This document shows, piece after piece, positions 48,359-59,894 of a stretch of 64,000 bases of DNA. The notes beneath the pieces are model-generated. The model was not told the origin of the DNA, made no database searches, and saw only the letters and a program-made list of their open reading frames with translations. The DNA is taken from positions 1,178,001 through 1,242,000 of the forward strand of contig JAHYIO010000006.1 in assembly GCA_020543525.1 (NCBI GenBank), in the 5' to 3' direction. The position numbers and the translations under genes were made by a program. Each line of letters begins with the position of its first letter. The first letter of the stretch is position 1. Source of the stretch: Coriolopsis trogii. Taxonomy: Eukaryota; Basidiomycota; Agaricomycetes; Polyporales; Polyporaceae.

Positions 48359-51208
48359 ATGCTCGACGTTCCCATCATGGAGCTCTTGGGTGATCCGCCG
48401 GTGCGCCAGCATGTACTGCAGACCGGTATCGCGCTCGTACTCTGCCTCGCTCTGGCTATCGTCTTCCGTCGAAGACTTCTCCCGTACTGGAAGTTCTTCT
48501 ACGCCTGTTTCCTCAAGCCCGTCGAACACGGCAACGCAGCGGATGTGAAGTCGCTCTCGGGCCAGCAGCGTGCACTCGAGGGCTTCTATAGGACACAGGC
48601 GAGCATTTACGACGCTACGAGGGGGACGCTCCTCCGCGGACGGGAGGACATGCTCCAGCTCGCGGCGGCGCAGCTGAAGCATCGTTTTCGCGACACGAAT
48701 AGGAGGCCTATCTGGGTGGATGTGAGTTAGGGAATATGCGCATCTTCTCCGAGAAATCAGACTAACCGCTGTGCTCTCTTCCGCAGGTCGGTGGGGGCAC
48801 AGGATACAACATCGAGAAGATGGACTCATTCCTCGCTGTGCCCAACTGCTTTTCCGCAGTCTATCTTGTTGATCTCAGCCCCTCCCTGTGCGAGGTCGCC
48901 CGCGATCGGTTCGCAAGACTTGGCTGGAAGAACGTCCATGTTGTTTGCGAGGATGCTCGCACGTTCAGGCTCGATCCGTTGTTGGACGTGGAAAGCGTTG
49001 GGGTGCATGCTGGTGACAAGCACCGCGTCAAAGCCGACTTCGTCAGCATGTCGTACTCCCTCAGCATGATCCCAGAGTGCGTGACCTGTTTATACTCATC
49101 GAGCATCGTTTTGACGATGCAGCGTATATGCAGCTTCTACTCCGTCATCGACTCTCTGACAGACCTGCTGGCGCCGACGGGCCTCATCGCATGCGTTGAC
49201 TTCTACGTGCAATCCTCCGCGAGCTACTCCCTCCGCAACTTCACCGGCGGGTACCACTCGCGTCATGTCAACAGGATCTCTCGCTTCATCTGGCGCTCGT
49301 GGTTCCAGCTCGACCGCGTTCACCTTCACGAGAGCAGGCGGGACTATCTCGAGTATCGTTTCGGGACCATACTCAACGTCAACGACCGGAACTATATCTT
49401 GGGAGGGATCCCTTATTACATCTGGGTTGGTTGTCAGCGGACGGCGACCTGCGGAGCTGCCGGCGCACTCGTCCGGGAAGCGGCAGAACGCATCGATGCC
49501 CTTGCTACCGAGAGTCCGTACCTTTCGCCGGTGCACTACGCGGAAAGGAAGACCGAAGCTGAGGACGCTGCGGCCAGAGAGACACGCATACAGCTCCGGT
49601 CAAAAGGTTTCGAGGCGGCGATTCTCAATCTCGCGACGAACGTGCCCCTTCCCTCGTTCTTCTATCAGAACCAGCGCTGGCGGCTGTACTACGACGAGTC
49701 GCTTCAGAAACACACCCAGTTCGGGAACGAGTACATATATGCGTTCACTTGGGAAGACCCCGCCGAGGACCAGCGGTTGTTGAACATCGGCAAGGACGAC
49801 GTCGTGTTCGCGATCACTTCCGCCGGCGACAACATCCTCTCCTACGCCCTCCACCGCCCGCGGAGCATCCATGCCGTCGACCTCAACCCGACACAGAACC
49901 ACTTGCTGGAGCTGAAGGTGGCCGCTTTCTGCGCCCTTTCATACGAAGACACGTGGAAGCTGTTCGGAGAGGGCCGTCATCCTGCGTTCCGGGAACTTCT
50001 ACTCACAAAACTCTCTCCCTACCTCTCCTCGCGCGCGATGCAATACTGGCTGGACAACACCTCCACCTTTATCTCCCGCGGCGGACTATACGAGACAGGG
50101 GGTACACGTATCGCCGTCAAGCTCTCCAAGTGGCTCTTTCGCCTCCTCGGGCTCGCGGGGGAGGTGCGTCGGCTGTGTTCCGCCAAGACGCTAAGAGAGC
50201 AGCGCGCGATCTGGCGCACGCGCCTGCGCCCGGTCGTGCTCAGCAAGCACCTCAGCTACCTCGTCGTCGCGAACCAGCAGTTCCTGTGGCGCGCGTTGGG
50301 GGTGCCGATGAACCAGCGCGCGATGATCGAGGACGACGGGATCGCGGCGTCCGTTGCAGCGGGAGGGGCGTTCTCGGCGAAGGAGGCGATGTGGAAGTAC
50401 GTGGTGAACACGCTCGACCCGGTCGTCGAGAACACGCTCCTGAGGGAGAACAACTACTTCTACCGCCTGTGTCTCATGGGGCAATACTCGAAAGAGTGAG
50501 TCATACACGGTCTGGGTTGTGTTAGGCGATGCTGAGCAGCCCGTGTGACAGGTGCCATCCGGCGTATCTGTCCGAGCAGGCACATCGGACGCTCTCTAGT
50601 CCTGGAGCGTTTGATGGCCTCCGCATACACACGGACGAGTTCGTCGAGGTCCTCGCGCGCATCAAGCCCGAGACTGTGACAGTCGCAGTGGTGCGTACGC
50701 TCGCTTGGTCGATACGAGGGTAAAGCCAACGGTTGGGTTCACACTGCGACATGGTATAGATCATGGACCACATTGATTGGTTTGATTCGGAAGGCCCCCA
50801 GGCTGCGGAGGTTAGTCGATATGTACTGAGCGATGAATACAGCGCGCTGACGAGACGAGCAGGAGATCCGTGCAGTCAACAAGGCCATGAAGATCGGTGG
50901 CCGCGTTCTGCTGCGTAGCGCAGGTCTGAAGCCCTGGTATATCGCCAATTTCTCGGCGCAGGGGTTCAAGTGCCAGCGCGTGGCGACCCGCACGTCTGGC
51001 AAATGCGTCGACAGGTGCGTCCACGCTTGATCGCGATGTGATGTATTGTAGCATACTGATGTTTGTCCATCGGCCGTCCAGGGTCAACATGTATGCTTCG
51101 ACGTGGATCTGCACTAAAGTGAGTGCGGACCCGACGGCGACGGTAGACCAGAGCGAGCCTGAACGGAGTGCTGGGCATCCGGAAGTCGTAGAGGCTTTGG
51201 AGTTGTGA
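48359..51208 (+). CDS. BTA1: betaine lipid (DGTS) synthase, two-domain
   Basis: Makes diacylglyceryl-N,N,N-trimethylhomoserine, a phosphorus-free membrane lipid often induced by phosphate starvation. Seven exons (48359-48721, 48787-49076, 49134-50495, 50552-50690, 50760-50810, 50863-51014, 51082-51208) join in phase to 827 residues. After one N-terminal membrane helix (TGIALVLCLALAIVF) comes the BtaB-type methyltransferase with SAM motif VDVGGGTGYNIEKMDSF, then VYLVDLSPSLCEVA and LLAPTGLIACVDFYVQ. The C-terminal BtaA-type 3-amino-3-carboxypropyl transferase shows EYIYAFTWEDPAEDQRLL, SAGDNILSYALHRPRSIHAV, DLNPTQNHLLELK, NQQFLWRALGVPMNQRAMI and LRSAGLKPWYIANFSAQGF. The BtaB-then-BtaA order is the fungal and algal arrangement. 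Met at 48359 is preferred; Met at 48377 is possible. Confidence 0.95.
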
Positions 51209-51450
51209 TCACGAATCGCTACGACACGTTCGATACTGTTTTATTAACGTTCCAGACTTAGAGACTGTACCACCTATACCCTCACGTTCTTTGGCTGTGC
51301 ACGGTGTCATATGCATCGATCCATTCAGTACGTCCTCTGCATGTACGAACGAACATTTATATAACTGGAAGACACATGTGTTGTAAAGACTATATGTAGG
51401 GTGCATATACTGAGATATTGCTGCCGCTCATCGTCTGTCTGAACATCTAC

Positions 51451-53924
51451 TCATGCAGACGCAGCTGGCTTGTACATTCCTACCTTCAGAGGCAACGCCG
51501 GCTTGGCCTCTTCAGGGCCCTCGACGACCGGGAAGCGGATGCCAGCAAAGTTCCAGAGAATGCGCTTGTCCGATAGGGCGAAAGTGAACTTGGACAGCAG
51601 GAAAGCGAGGACGACCTCTGTTGGCAAACCACGGTCACTGACGTGAGATACAGCATATTTGTGACTATATGCACTCACTCATCTCCAGTTGGGAGAATTT
51701 AAATCCGCTGCGGAGTATCAGGTGTCGATGATTGTCAGCATGTACCAGCAGGGTATCGACCAGTGTCAGTATGTATGAGCTTTGTGTACGAGTATGACGC
51801 CGGGCAAGGAGAGACAAATTACGTACATGCATGCACGACCACCGCCGAGGAACGTCATGCTGTGCCATTGAAATGGTGGGTTACATATCTTTGACGAGAA
51901 TGTCTGGACTTACAGATTGGAGTATATGCCAGGAATCTTCGCGTCGGCCACGCTGCCGGGCAAAGGCGCGAGCCAACGCTCCGGCTTCCACTCCCCTGCA
52001 TCGTCTCCCCAAACGGCCTTGTTGCGATTTGAAGAGAGGATCCCGACGATGACAGTCGTGTCCTTAGGTATCAAGATCTCGTGCATCTCGGACCCGTCGA
52101 CACCAGTTATAGGCTCCGAAAGCGGTAGGACGACGTCCTGACGGGTCCTAATGGCGCTTGAGTGGAACTGGGCTTGTGAAGACACGACTGTCACTTACTC
52201 GCGGAATACTTGGGTGATAGGCGGGTGGCTGTATGCAACGATCGAGGGTCAGTATATAGCTACGTCGATAGTGAGGAGGGCTCGATAATCGTTGACGTAC
52301 AGGCGCAACGTCTCCCTGCAAACAGCATCGAGGTACGGAAGAGCTGTCAGAGCATCATAGTCGAGGTCCTCTCCTTCCCTGGCTGCGAATGCGTCCAATA
52401 TCTCCATGCGGAGCTTCTGCTGCACATCCGGATGCTTCGCGAGGAGCTGAAGAGTTTGTGCGAGCGCGCTGGACGTGGTATCCATAGCTGCGATGATGAA
52501 CGTTCTGAGGCAATGCAAGGGGTCGTTGATCAGAGGTACCACGCGGCAGGCAGAAGATGTTCACGCACGACATTTGACCAATGAGCTCTTCTTCCGGTAG
52601 TTTATCCTCGTCAGAAGCTGCCACATTCGCCTTCACTAGTGCGTGGTGCATCCTCGGTTTAGCATGCCTTCTTGCGCCTCTGATCGGTGAAGTCGAGCAC
52701 TCACACAAGATGCTCATGATATCGTTGCCCTCGCCGACCTGCCGCGTTACCGCCTCGTCCCCCTTCTCCAGCGCGCGCTTCTTCTCTTCGAAGATTTCCA
52801 CTGAACGCTCGTGCATGATGCCGACGACCGACTTCATTCTTTGAACCTTGTCACTGGGAATCATGCTCACGAGAAATTGCCTTATAGAAGCAGGTATCCA
52901 CTGGGGTACGTATGGGGCAGCACGGCGAAGCAGCGCTGTTTCCATCAGCAGTGGCCTAAGGTAAAAAACAAGTTGAGTTCGCGATAGCATATATGCGGCG
53001 AATTTGAATTACTGGAAGGCTTTGATTGCCGCAGCGAAGGCATCCGGTTTGTCTGAAACGAGGGGGTCGAAGGAGTATCCGAGCCCAGCCTGGCCTATGA
53101 GCTCCAGCGCTGTACGTGCCATCCAGGAGAGCAAGTCGACTTCGACCGGCTCAGAATAGTCACAGACACATTTCTCAATGGCATCTTGCAACTTACGTTT
53201 CGTGAGCATCGATCGGAACAGGCGAGAAAGAGAACAGGGTTCATTACCTGGTGTCCGACTTGGTTGAAGATAGGGACGATGCGGCGCATATGTGCCATGG
53301 AGAAGACTGGATTGAGCATCTTGCGCTGCTTGCGATGATGATCACCTATGTGCGCATAAGAGGTGTCCTGGCGCGGAGAAGGCCAAGATACATACCTAAT
53401 GTTGCAAGCAACCCGGGTCCCAACAACAATTGGAATGATCTATCTCGGTTGTGAGCGGTAATACGAGCGCGCAGGAAGTCCACGAACTTGACAAACCACG
53501 CAGCCTCTTCAAATATGTATTGATCCTTCACGATGATGTTGTGTAAGGCTGTGGGATCAAAAACATATAACATACGTTTCTGGAAGGTCGTGCAGTAAGC
53601 GACCGCAATGAGCGGTATAAAGCAATAGCGACATACGCCGAACGGTCCGTGAAGTTTGGCTATCCCTCTGTATGAGGTCGTCAGGCCCTGTAGCAAGTCC
53701 CAGGCAGCCCGTCTGTCGAGGAGTCGGCGCAGGTCACCTGCGAACACTTGTGAACCACTCGTCGACATTCAACACAGTGCACCTCACTCACCGTAGAGGA
53801 ATGTTTCAGCAGCAGGGCCAGGCACGTTGTCGAGCGGAGATCTGGTGAACATCTTCCTAGCATATCTCCAAAAGAGCCACGAAAGGGCTCCGATTACTGC
53901 CCACTGTATCAAAGGTATAGTCAT
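51451..53924 (-). CDS. cytochrome P450 monooxygenase, copy 5 (CYP5150-like)
   Basis: Full-length minus-strand member with the family exon plan. Order: MTIPLIQWAVIGALSWLFW anchor; [89 protein letters not shown]-helix AAMDTTSSAL; CRETLRL; PPITQVFRE; PLSEPITGVDGSEMHEILIP; WKPERW; FLGGGRACIGF. It ends in KVGMYKPAASA. After the WFVK block the acceptor GATAG at about 53435 keeps the frame; the alternative CCGAG a few bases upstream would give a stop. Closest to copy 1 (shared ITGVDG, AFAA and EEAK segments) although 41 kb away and inverted, so the family moved as well as duplicated in tandem. Confidence 0.93.
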
Positions 53925-55121
53925 GACTGATGAGCAGAGGTTCGGTTAGTGGTCGTGGCAGGGAAAGAGTGAGAGAGCGCATGCTTATATGCTACTCAAC
54001 GGGTGCATTCGAAGCTGCTTCCATAAACTCTATCAATATCTCAGGTCTGCGAGGTGCCGGTAATCGGTCAGCCGACGAGTCAGGAAGCAGGTTCGGCTCC
54101 CAAAGCAGGTCTGGCATGGGAACGGCATCGTTGTTCAAGGTTCCGCGTAACACTCATCGTGACTCGGAATCCTCCATCTACGAACGTCTACGTCGGTTGA
54201 TAGATATAGGGATTTTCGGCGGTGAGGCAACATCTTCTAACTTGGACTCCGACAATGTGTTAGTACGGCCCGGGATGACTTCTGACACAATGGCCCAGAT
54301 AGTGCTGTCGCCAACGGGCCCTCAGTGAGTGTCAAGACCCCGTAACAAAGGCGCACAAGAGGCCTGCTGAATGGGTACGTGAGCTGCTCGGGACCGGAAG
54401 TTCAGCGTCAGGTGTGGCTCACAAGTGTCACGAGTCGAGACCAAGGTGGAATGATAGTAGAATTGACTCACGTAATGAGTTGTTGCGTCCTGCTACTACG
54501 GCGTTCGATATGGAATTGTGGTGCGAGATACATACGTCCATCATGCGGCAAGGGTGCCTATAGTAGCTGCTAGAACATATCTACACATGCAGCAGTAGAT
54601 AGTAGTAGTAGCAATAACTGCGAGTCGCATCGAGTTATTCTCCAGCGTGTCATTACATGAACAGAGTACTCACATGGTGCTGTCAATACTAAGGTCCACA
54701 ATAGCTGCGCAGAAGAATGATACACTGAAACACAGGTAGGCATGATTTTCTGTGGGCGATATTCGGGAAGACGAAATCTACTTACAGTGTTGGACGGTGG
54801 TGGCTGCATGGATGGCAGGCGCTGGGTCGTGGCCAAATGACACGTGATCGTCTGAACAACGCGTCGCGCCGGCCCGGTCCTTCGTCGTCAGTGATTCCGA
54901 ACCATACGTTGGTTCGTTCAATTTATGGCCACTGGTATGTATTCACAGGTCGCAAGCTCGTGTTGCAAGCCGTGGTCTCAAACCCAGATATCTAGAGACT
55001 AGGGGGGACGGTTTGTGGTTGGACTTGACACCTCAGCGCCAGCTTCAAGGCATTTTTACACATTTCATCAACGGTCTCGACTCTAGAAGGATCACTCTGC
55101 AGAGTTTGCGGCACGTCAGCC
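53925..55121. other. intergenic between P450 copies 5 and 6
   Basis: Holds the copy 5 promoter (CTTATAT at 53984-53990 on the plus strand). The rest shows no recognisable gene; a plus-strand frame at 53930-54328 overlaps the promoter and has no family resemblance. Confidence 0.45.
53984..53990 (-). promoter_or_regulatory. TATA box of P450 copy 5
   Basis: ATATAAG on the minus strand, about 66 bp before the ATG at 53924. Confidence 0.6.
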
Positions 55122-57574
55122 TTAGGGAGACGCGCCCGCTTCATACATCCCTACTCTCAACGGCATCGACGGCTTCTTCTCCCAGTCGACGGTCGGAAAG
55201 TTGATCCCGGACAGGTTCCAGACGACATCTCTGCCGGATGGCGCGAAGGTGAACTTTGACAAGAGAATACACAGAACCACTTCTGATGAAGAGGAATTCG
55301 AGAGTAAGGCAAAGTGTGCGTCAGTACGCTCTGTTTCACTCACTCATCTCGAGTTGGGAGAACTTGAATCCGCTGGCAGGCAAAAGGAGGAAGAGTGGTC
55401 AGTGCACGCGCCATACCGTTGGAACCTCAGGCGTCAGCGGCACTCACATGCAAGCCCGTCCACCGCCCAGGAAGGTCAGCCTACATCCTTGAGGTCAGAA
55501 AGTACTCCCAGCGACGCTCTTACTGCAGGACGTACAGATTGGCATATATACCGGGAATTTTCGCGTCTGACACCGTATCGGGCAACGGGCCGAGCCAACG
55601 CTCCGGCTTCCACTCCATACCGTCCTCGCCCCAGACAGCCTTGTTGCAGTTTGACGAGAGGATGCCGACGATTACGGTGGTATTCTTTGGAATCGCTATC
55701 TCGCTCATCTCGGTGCCGTCCACGCCCGTAATGGGCTTCGAGAGCGGAAGTGATACGTCGCTTCGCGTCCTGGTATGTGGTGTATCCGATGACGAGGGTC
55801 AGTGCTTTTCTCAAGCAGGTAGAACGTTGGGCGTACTCGCGAAACATGTTGGCAATGGGTGGGTACCTAGCAACGACGAACGCGTCAGTACGTTCTCCCT
55901 GGTCAGCTTCAGGGTTATATGCTGAACAAGGTACTCACAGCCGTAGAGTTTCCCTACACACTGCATCGAGGTAGGGAAGCGAACCAAGTGCATCGTAATC
56001 CAAGTCCGAGTCTCCCTTTATGCCTTCCAGTATCTCGCTGCGTAGCTTCTCCTGTACGTCTGGATGCTTTGCCAGTAACTCGAGGGTGGCGGCCAGCGCC
56101 GTCGAGGTTGTGTCCATCGCAGCTAGTATGAATGTGCTGGCCATGATCGAGTATGGGTGAGACCCGCATACAGCAAGCCTACAGGAGCAAGGGATCATAC
56201 TCACGACATCTGACTGATCAACTCGTCCTCAGGTAGTCTGTCATCATCCTCGCCCGCCAGATTTGCTCGCACTTCAAAGTCGCGTCGATATCCAGAACGG
56301 CAAACGCGAAAGACACAGATGTTTGGGAGAACTCACAGAGAACGCTCATCAGATCCTTCCCTTCGCCTACCTGTCGAGTGACCGTTTCGTCACCCTGCTC
56401 CAGCGCACGCCTCTTCTCCTCAAAGATCTCGGCGGACCGCCGATACAGCACGTCCGCGATGTGCTTCATCTTCCGTATCTTCCAGTATGGAACGAAGCCT
56501 GCGGCCTTCTCCAACAGCCATGATGGGATGGAATCTGGGATGTAAGGCAGGCCGCGCCTCAACAGCGTCGTCTCCAAGAGTATGGGCCTGACAAAGAATT
56601 GGGTCGATATCAACGATGGGCGCACGGGGACTCGGTTCAGGATACGCACTGAAACTCGCTGATCGCAGTTGCGAACTCGTCCTTTCTCTCTGCGACGAGC
56701 GGGTCAAACGAGTACCCGAGGCCTGCTTGTCCTACGAGCTCGAGCGCCGTGCGGGTCATCCAGGCCATCATATTCACTTCGACAGCCTCCGCATGGCCAG
56801 CCACAGATCTTTCGAGCGCAGTTTGCAACTGTCAGGGCACGCTTGAACGCTGGCACGAACTAGGAGAGCCATGTATGCGACTGTTACCTTGCGGCCGACT
56901 TCGTTGAAGATGGGCACGATGCGCCGCATATGAGCGCCGGAGAAGACGGGGTTGAGCAGCTTCCTCTGTCTGCGGTGCTGTTCGCCTGACACGCGTGATG
57001 AGGATGCATGGCAAAGCGGACCGTATCCGTGACCGCACCTATCGTCGAGAGAAGCCCGGGTCCGAGCATTACGCGCATGGTCCTGCGGTGGCGGAGATGC
57101 AGTCAAACGTGACGGTAGACAATTCGGTGGAGGTAGAGGACGAACCCGAGAAACCAAGCAGCCTCTTCGAAGATCTGCTGGTCCTTCACGATAACGTTGT
57201 GGAGAGCTGTCGGGTCAAAGACGTACAGCATGGGAGCCTACCATTACCAGCACAATTTCATGTCAATACTCTATGGCAGTTGCAGGGCACGCACACCTAG
57301 AGGTCCCTGCAGTTTGACGATACCGTCATATGCGTTCGTGAGGTATTCGATATACGACCAGCCACCCTTCCTATCCAGAAGCTGGCGAAGGTTTCCTGGG
57401 AGAAGGTGAGAATCCTCCCCCCTATGATAAGAGTGATTTTCACTCACCGTATAGGAATGATCCGGCCACAGGGCCAGGAATGTTGTCCAAAGGCGATTTG
57501 ATCATGAAACGCTTGCCCAGCAGATATAAGAGGATGCAAATAGCAACACATTTCGAGAGCAGAAGAAGGACCAT
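55122..57574 (-). CDS. cytochrome P450 monooxygenase, copy 6 (CYP5150-like)
   Basis: Full-length minus-strand member. Order: MVLLLLSKCVAICILLYLLG anchor; [89 protein letters not shown]-helix [53 protein letters not shown]; heme loop FLGGGRACIGF. It ends in VGMYEAGASP. Distinctive changes are HRRQRK for HHRKQRK, PLSKP for PLSEP, SSNCNKA for SSNRNKA, and Leu instead of Met at the start of the heme-loop exon. All junctions checked keep phase, so the gene appears intact. It is the most divergent of the right-hand pair and may have a different substrate. Confidence 0.92.
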
Positions 57575-57652
57575 TTCAGCTGATGGAAGCCTCGGGCGTG
57601 GGGGCGACGTGGAAGGCGTGGTGGGAATTGGGACTTCGACACCTCGTCATGG

Positions 57653-57659
57653 CTTATAT
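57653..57659 (-). promoter_or_regulatory. TATA box of P450 copy 6
   Basis: ATATAAG on the minus strand, about 85 bp before the ATG at 57574. Confidence 0.6.
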
Positions 57660-58054
57660 GTACTGTGGTGGTCTCACGGACTGTCCAACACAGCGCACAG
57701 CGGATGCTGTCTCCGGCACGGATTCTCAAGCCGAAAAGGGGCATGGGAACTTGGGCGTCACGTATTGTATGTATTAAGTGCCCCATGCTGGCAAAGTGTA
57801 CATTGTGAGCAGAACGTCTGCATAAATACGAACCTGAACCCGCACCTGAATAATAGGCCATGTACACACTCGTTTACGCACCAGACGTTCAAGACCGGCA
57901 TGAATACATGGCCCCGTCCTGTGGGTCGCGGGGAACGGACTAAGCCTGGATCGCGATGTTGCGGACGATCCTTCAAGGGCAGAATTGCAAGCGTCCTCTG
58001 CTGCAATATTCTCGATATATGCGGACTGTCCTGCACGTGGTATTCGGAGGCAAG
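57660..58054. other. intergenic, no gene recognised
   Basis: Upstream flank of P450 copy 6, before the duplicated unit. A minus-strand frame crosses it without family resemblance. Confidence 0.35.
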
Positions 58055-58640
58055 AGCAGTAGAGCCCAATACATCGGCGGGGACATGACAAGCTTACTAT
58101 CTCAGGTTTCAGCATACGGAGACTTCGAGACACCTCAAGCCGCTCTCCCTCCGTCGATCCCAGAGTGCTTGAACACTACAGGAGAGGAGAACTATCTGAA
58201 AAGGACATGAGATACGTGTCGCGGGGTGAAATCGGTCAATCAAGACACTCACGAGAGATGATCCCTTCCACAACTTAGCCGGCTTAGCTAGCTATCGCGC
58301 GGAGAGGGTGACAAGGATGGTCGAGTCTTCGTAGCGCACGAGATATGCGTCGTGTCCCCAGACGCTGGGCAGGGTGCGAATTATTGATCCGGAGGACGAG
58401 TCGGGTGCCAGAGCCACCGTCCCATAGATATACACCGAGTATCGGAGGGGCGAGTGACGGATGATGAGGAGTGGACTAGGCGGGAGAGAGAAGAAGCGAG
58501 GACGATGAAGGAGGAAGGGGAGAAGAATCGGATGGAGATGAGCAGGTAGAGGACAAGGCAGAGTACGAGCATGCTGGGCGATATGATGGTTCAGATGAAG
58601 GAGGTGTCGACCTCGACCCCGGGGCTATATGCGCGCACCG
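58055..58640 (-). repeat. tandem duplicate unit A (small transcription unit)
   Basis: About 590 bp that align along their whole length with 58975-59560, roughly 920 bp apart. Shared landmarks are GAGCCCAATA-CATCGGCG-GGACA at the left, TCAGCATACG-AGACT, AGCCGCTCTCC, then GAGGACGAGT-GGGTGCC-GAGCCACCG, GAGGAGTGGACTA and the TATA region CTATAT at 58625-58630. Confidence 0.85.
58381..58572 (-). CDS. small predicted protein of unit A
   Basis: Starts 53 bp downstream of an ATATAG box. 63 codons: a hydrophobic N-terminus (MLVLCLVLYLLISIRFF), then SSLSRLVHSSSSVTR and MGRWLWHPTRPPD shared with unit B. Just beyond the stop, another frame reads WGHDAYLVRYEDSTILVTLS, matched in part by GRNAYLVRNEAT in unit B. 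The real product may therefore be longer and spliced, or both copies may be frame-damaged. I do not recognise the family. Conservation of the ATG, hydrophobic start and TATA box in both copies is the main support. Confidence 0.38.
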   Translation of the reverse strand: MLVLCLVLYLLISIRFFSPSSFIVLASSLSRLVHSSSSVTRPSDTRCISMGRWLWHPTRPPDQ

Positions 58641-58974
58641 AGTGGGAGCGGCGAACCGGTCAGCCTCGAGACGGGCACTACTCGGGTCCGATTTGGGGAG
58701 CCGATCGTCAACGTCCAACTGCACTTGCCTGTCTACTCCAGCGTAGGTGCATCAGCTTCCCGAGTCCTGTGGGTCCGGAGAGGAGGATCGATGATATGTC
58801 CAGACTCATTGGCAGGGGTCCGCTCTATTTTCCGGTATCCCAGATAGATCTGACCGGAGTGCTTTAGGCCTCCGGCGCGAGACAACTCGGAAGAGGTTGG
58901 CTCAATCTATAGGCAGATGGATTTTATTGACAATGCAAAGTGTACTGTTCCCCTTGAATGGTAGAAATGAGAAA

Positions 58975-59560
58975 GGAACAGTCGAGCCCAATAGCATCGG
59001 CGTGGACACAACAAATATACGTTCTCAAGCGTCAGCATACGAAGACTCCAAGACTTCTCGAGCCGCTCTCCTTCCGCCATCCCTTCGTGCTTGTGCATCA
59101 CGGGAGCAGAGAATTATCTAGATGAAAGGTGAGGACGGCGCAGCGAAGAGTTTTGAGCAACTTACGAGAGACAAACCCTTCCTTAGTCGCCAGCTCGGCT
59201 GGCTTGAATGGTGAGGGAAGGGTGACGAGGAGCACTAGGTCGCTTCGTTGCGCACGAGGTATGCGTTGCGGCCACGGATGGTGGGCATGATGGCGGCCAA
59301 GAATCGGGAGGACGAGTAGGGTGCCGGAGCCACCGCCCCATGACACGCCGAGTAGCGGACAGGCGGGTCACGGAAGACGAGGAGTGGACTAAGCGAGAAA
59401 GAGAGGAGGCGAGGTTGGTGAAGCAGGAAGAGAAGTACGAGAGGGAGGCAAGCAGGCGGATGATTGTGAAGATGAGGTAGAGTACGCGCATGCTGGGCAA
59501 GATGGTTGTTTCGATTAGGGAGGATTCGTCTTCGAGGGGGGGCTTATATGGGACTCTGTC
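58975..59560 (-). repeat. tandem duplicate unit B (small transcription unit)
   Basis: Second copy of the unit at 58055-58640, diverged with several small indels. The CTTATAT box at 59543-59549 corresponds to CTATAT in unit A. Confidence 0.85.
59183..59491 (-). CDS. small predicted protein of unit B
   Basis: 102 codons from the ATG at 59491, which aligns with the ATG of unit A and lies about 52 bp after an ATATAAG box. The hydrophobic start MRVLYLIFTIIRLLASLSYF is followed by LASSLSRLVHSSSSVTR and MGRWLRHPTRPPD as in unit A. Downstream the frame continues further than in unit A and the conserved AYLVR segment is in another frame. Function unknown; the coding status is uncertain. Confidence 0.38.
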   Translation of the reverse strand: MRVLYLIFTIIRLLASLSYFSSCFTNLASSLSRLVHSSSSVTRLSATRRVMGRWLRHPTRPPDSWPPSCPPSVAATHTSCATKRPSAPRHPSLTIQASRAGD

Positions 59561-59886
59561 GTCGCGGCGAACCTGTCGGGAGTGAGCACACTGCTCGGGT
59601 CCCCACTCACCTCTGTATCGTCAGCCTCACTGACTGTCGGCCGCATGTGTATCCGTCACACATCGCGTTGGTCTCTGAGTACGCCATCGGCATGCCGCGG
59701 TGGGTCAAGGTTTAGACAAGGAGCTGCCATTGGACACGCACCGCAAAATGCCTCGTCCTCCCCCCCTCCCGGCCCTTGAACCTCTTCTCTTCATGACGTG
59801 ACGTACCCGAGGTTTTTCTTGCACAATGGCAGCGCAATGAGTGGACTATTCATCGATCCGCTCGTAGTATGCTGTAACAATAGTCG

Positions 59887-59894
59887 GGTGCAGG
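59887..59894. repeat. target-site duplication, left
   Basis: GGTGCAGG, identical to 60541-60548 at the other end of the element. Confidence 0.8.

Noticed and set aside
53930..54328. 132-codon frame opposite P450 copy 5
   Set aside because: It overlaps the ATG and TATA region of copy 5 on the other strand and has no conserved sequence.
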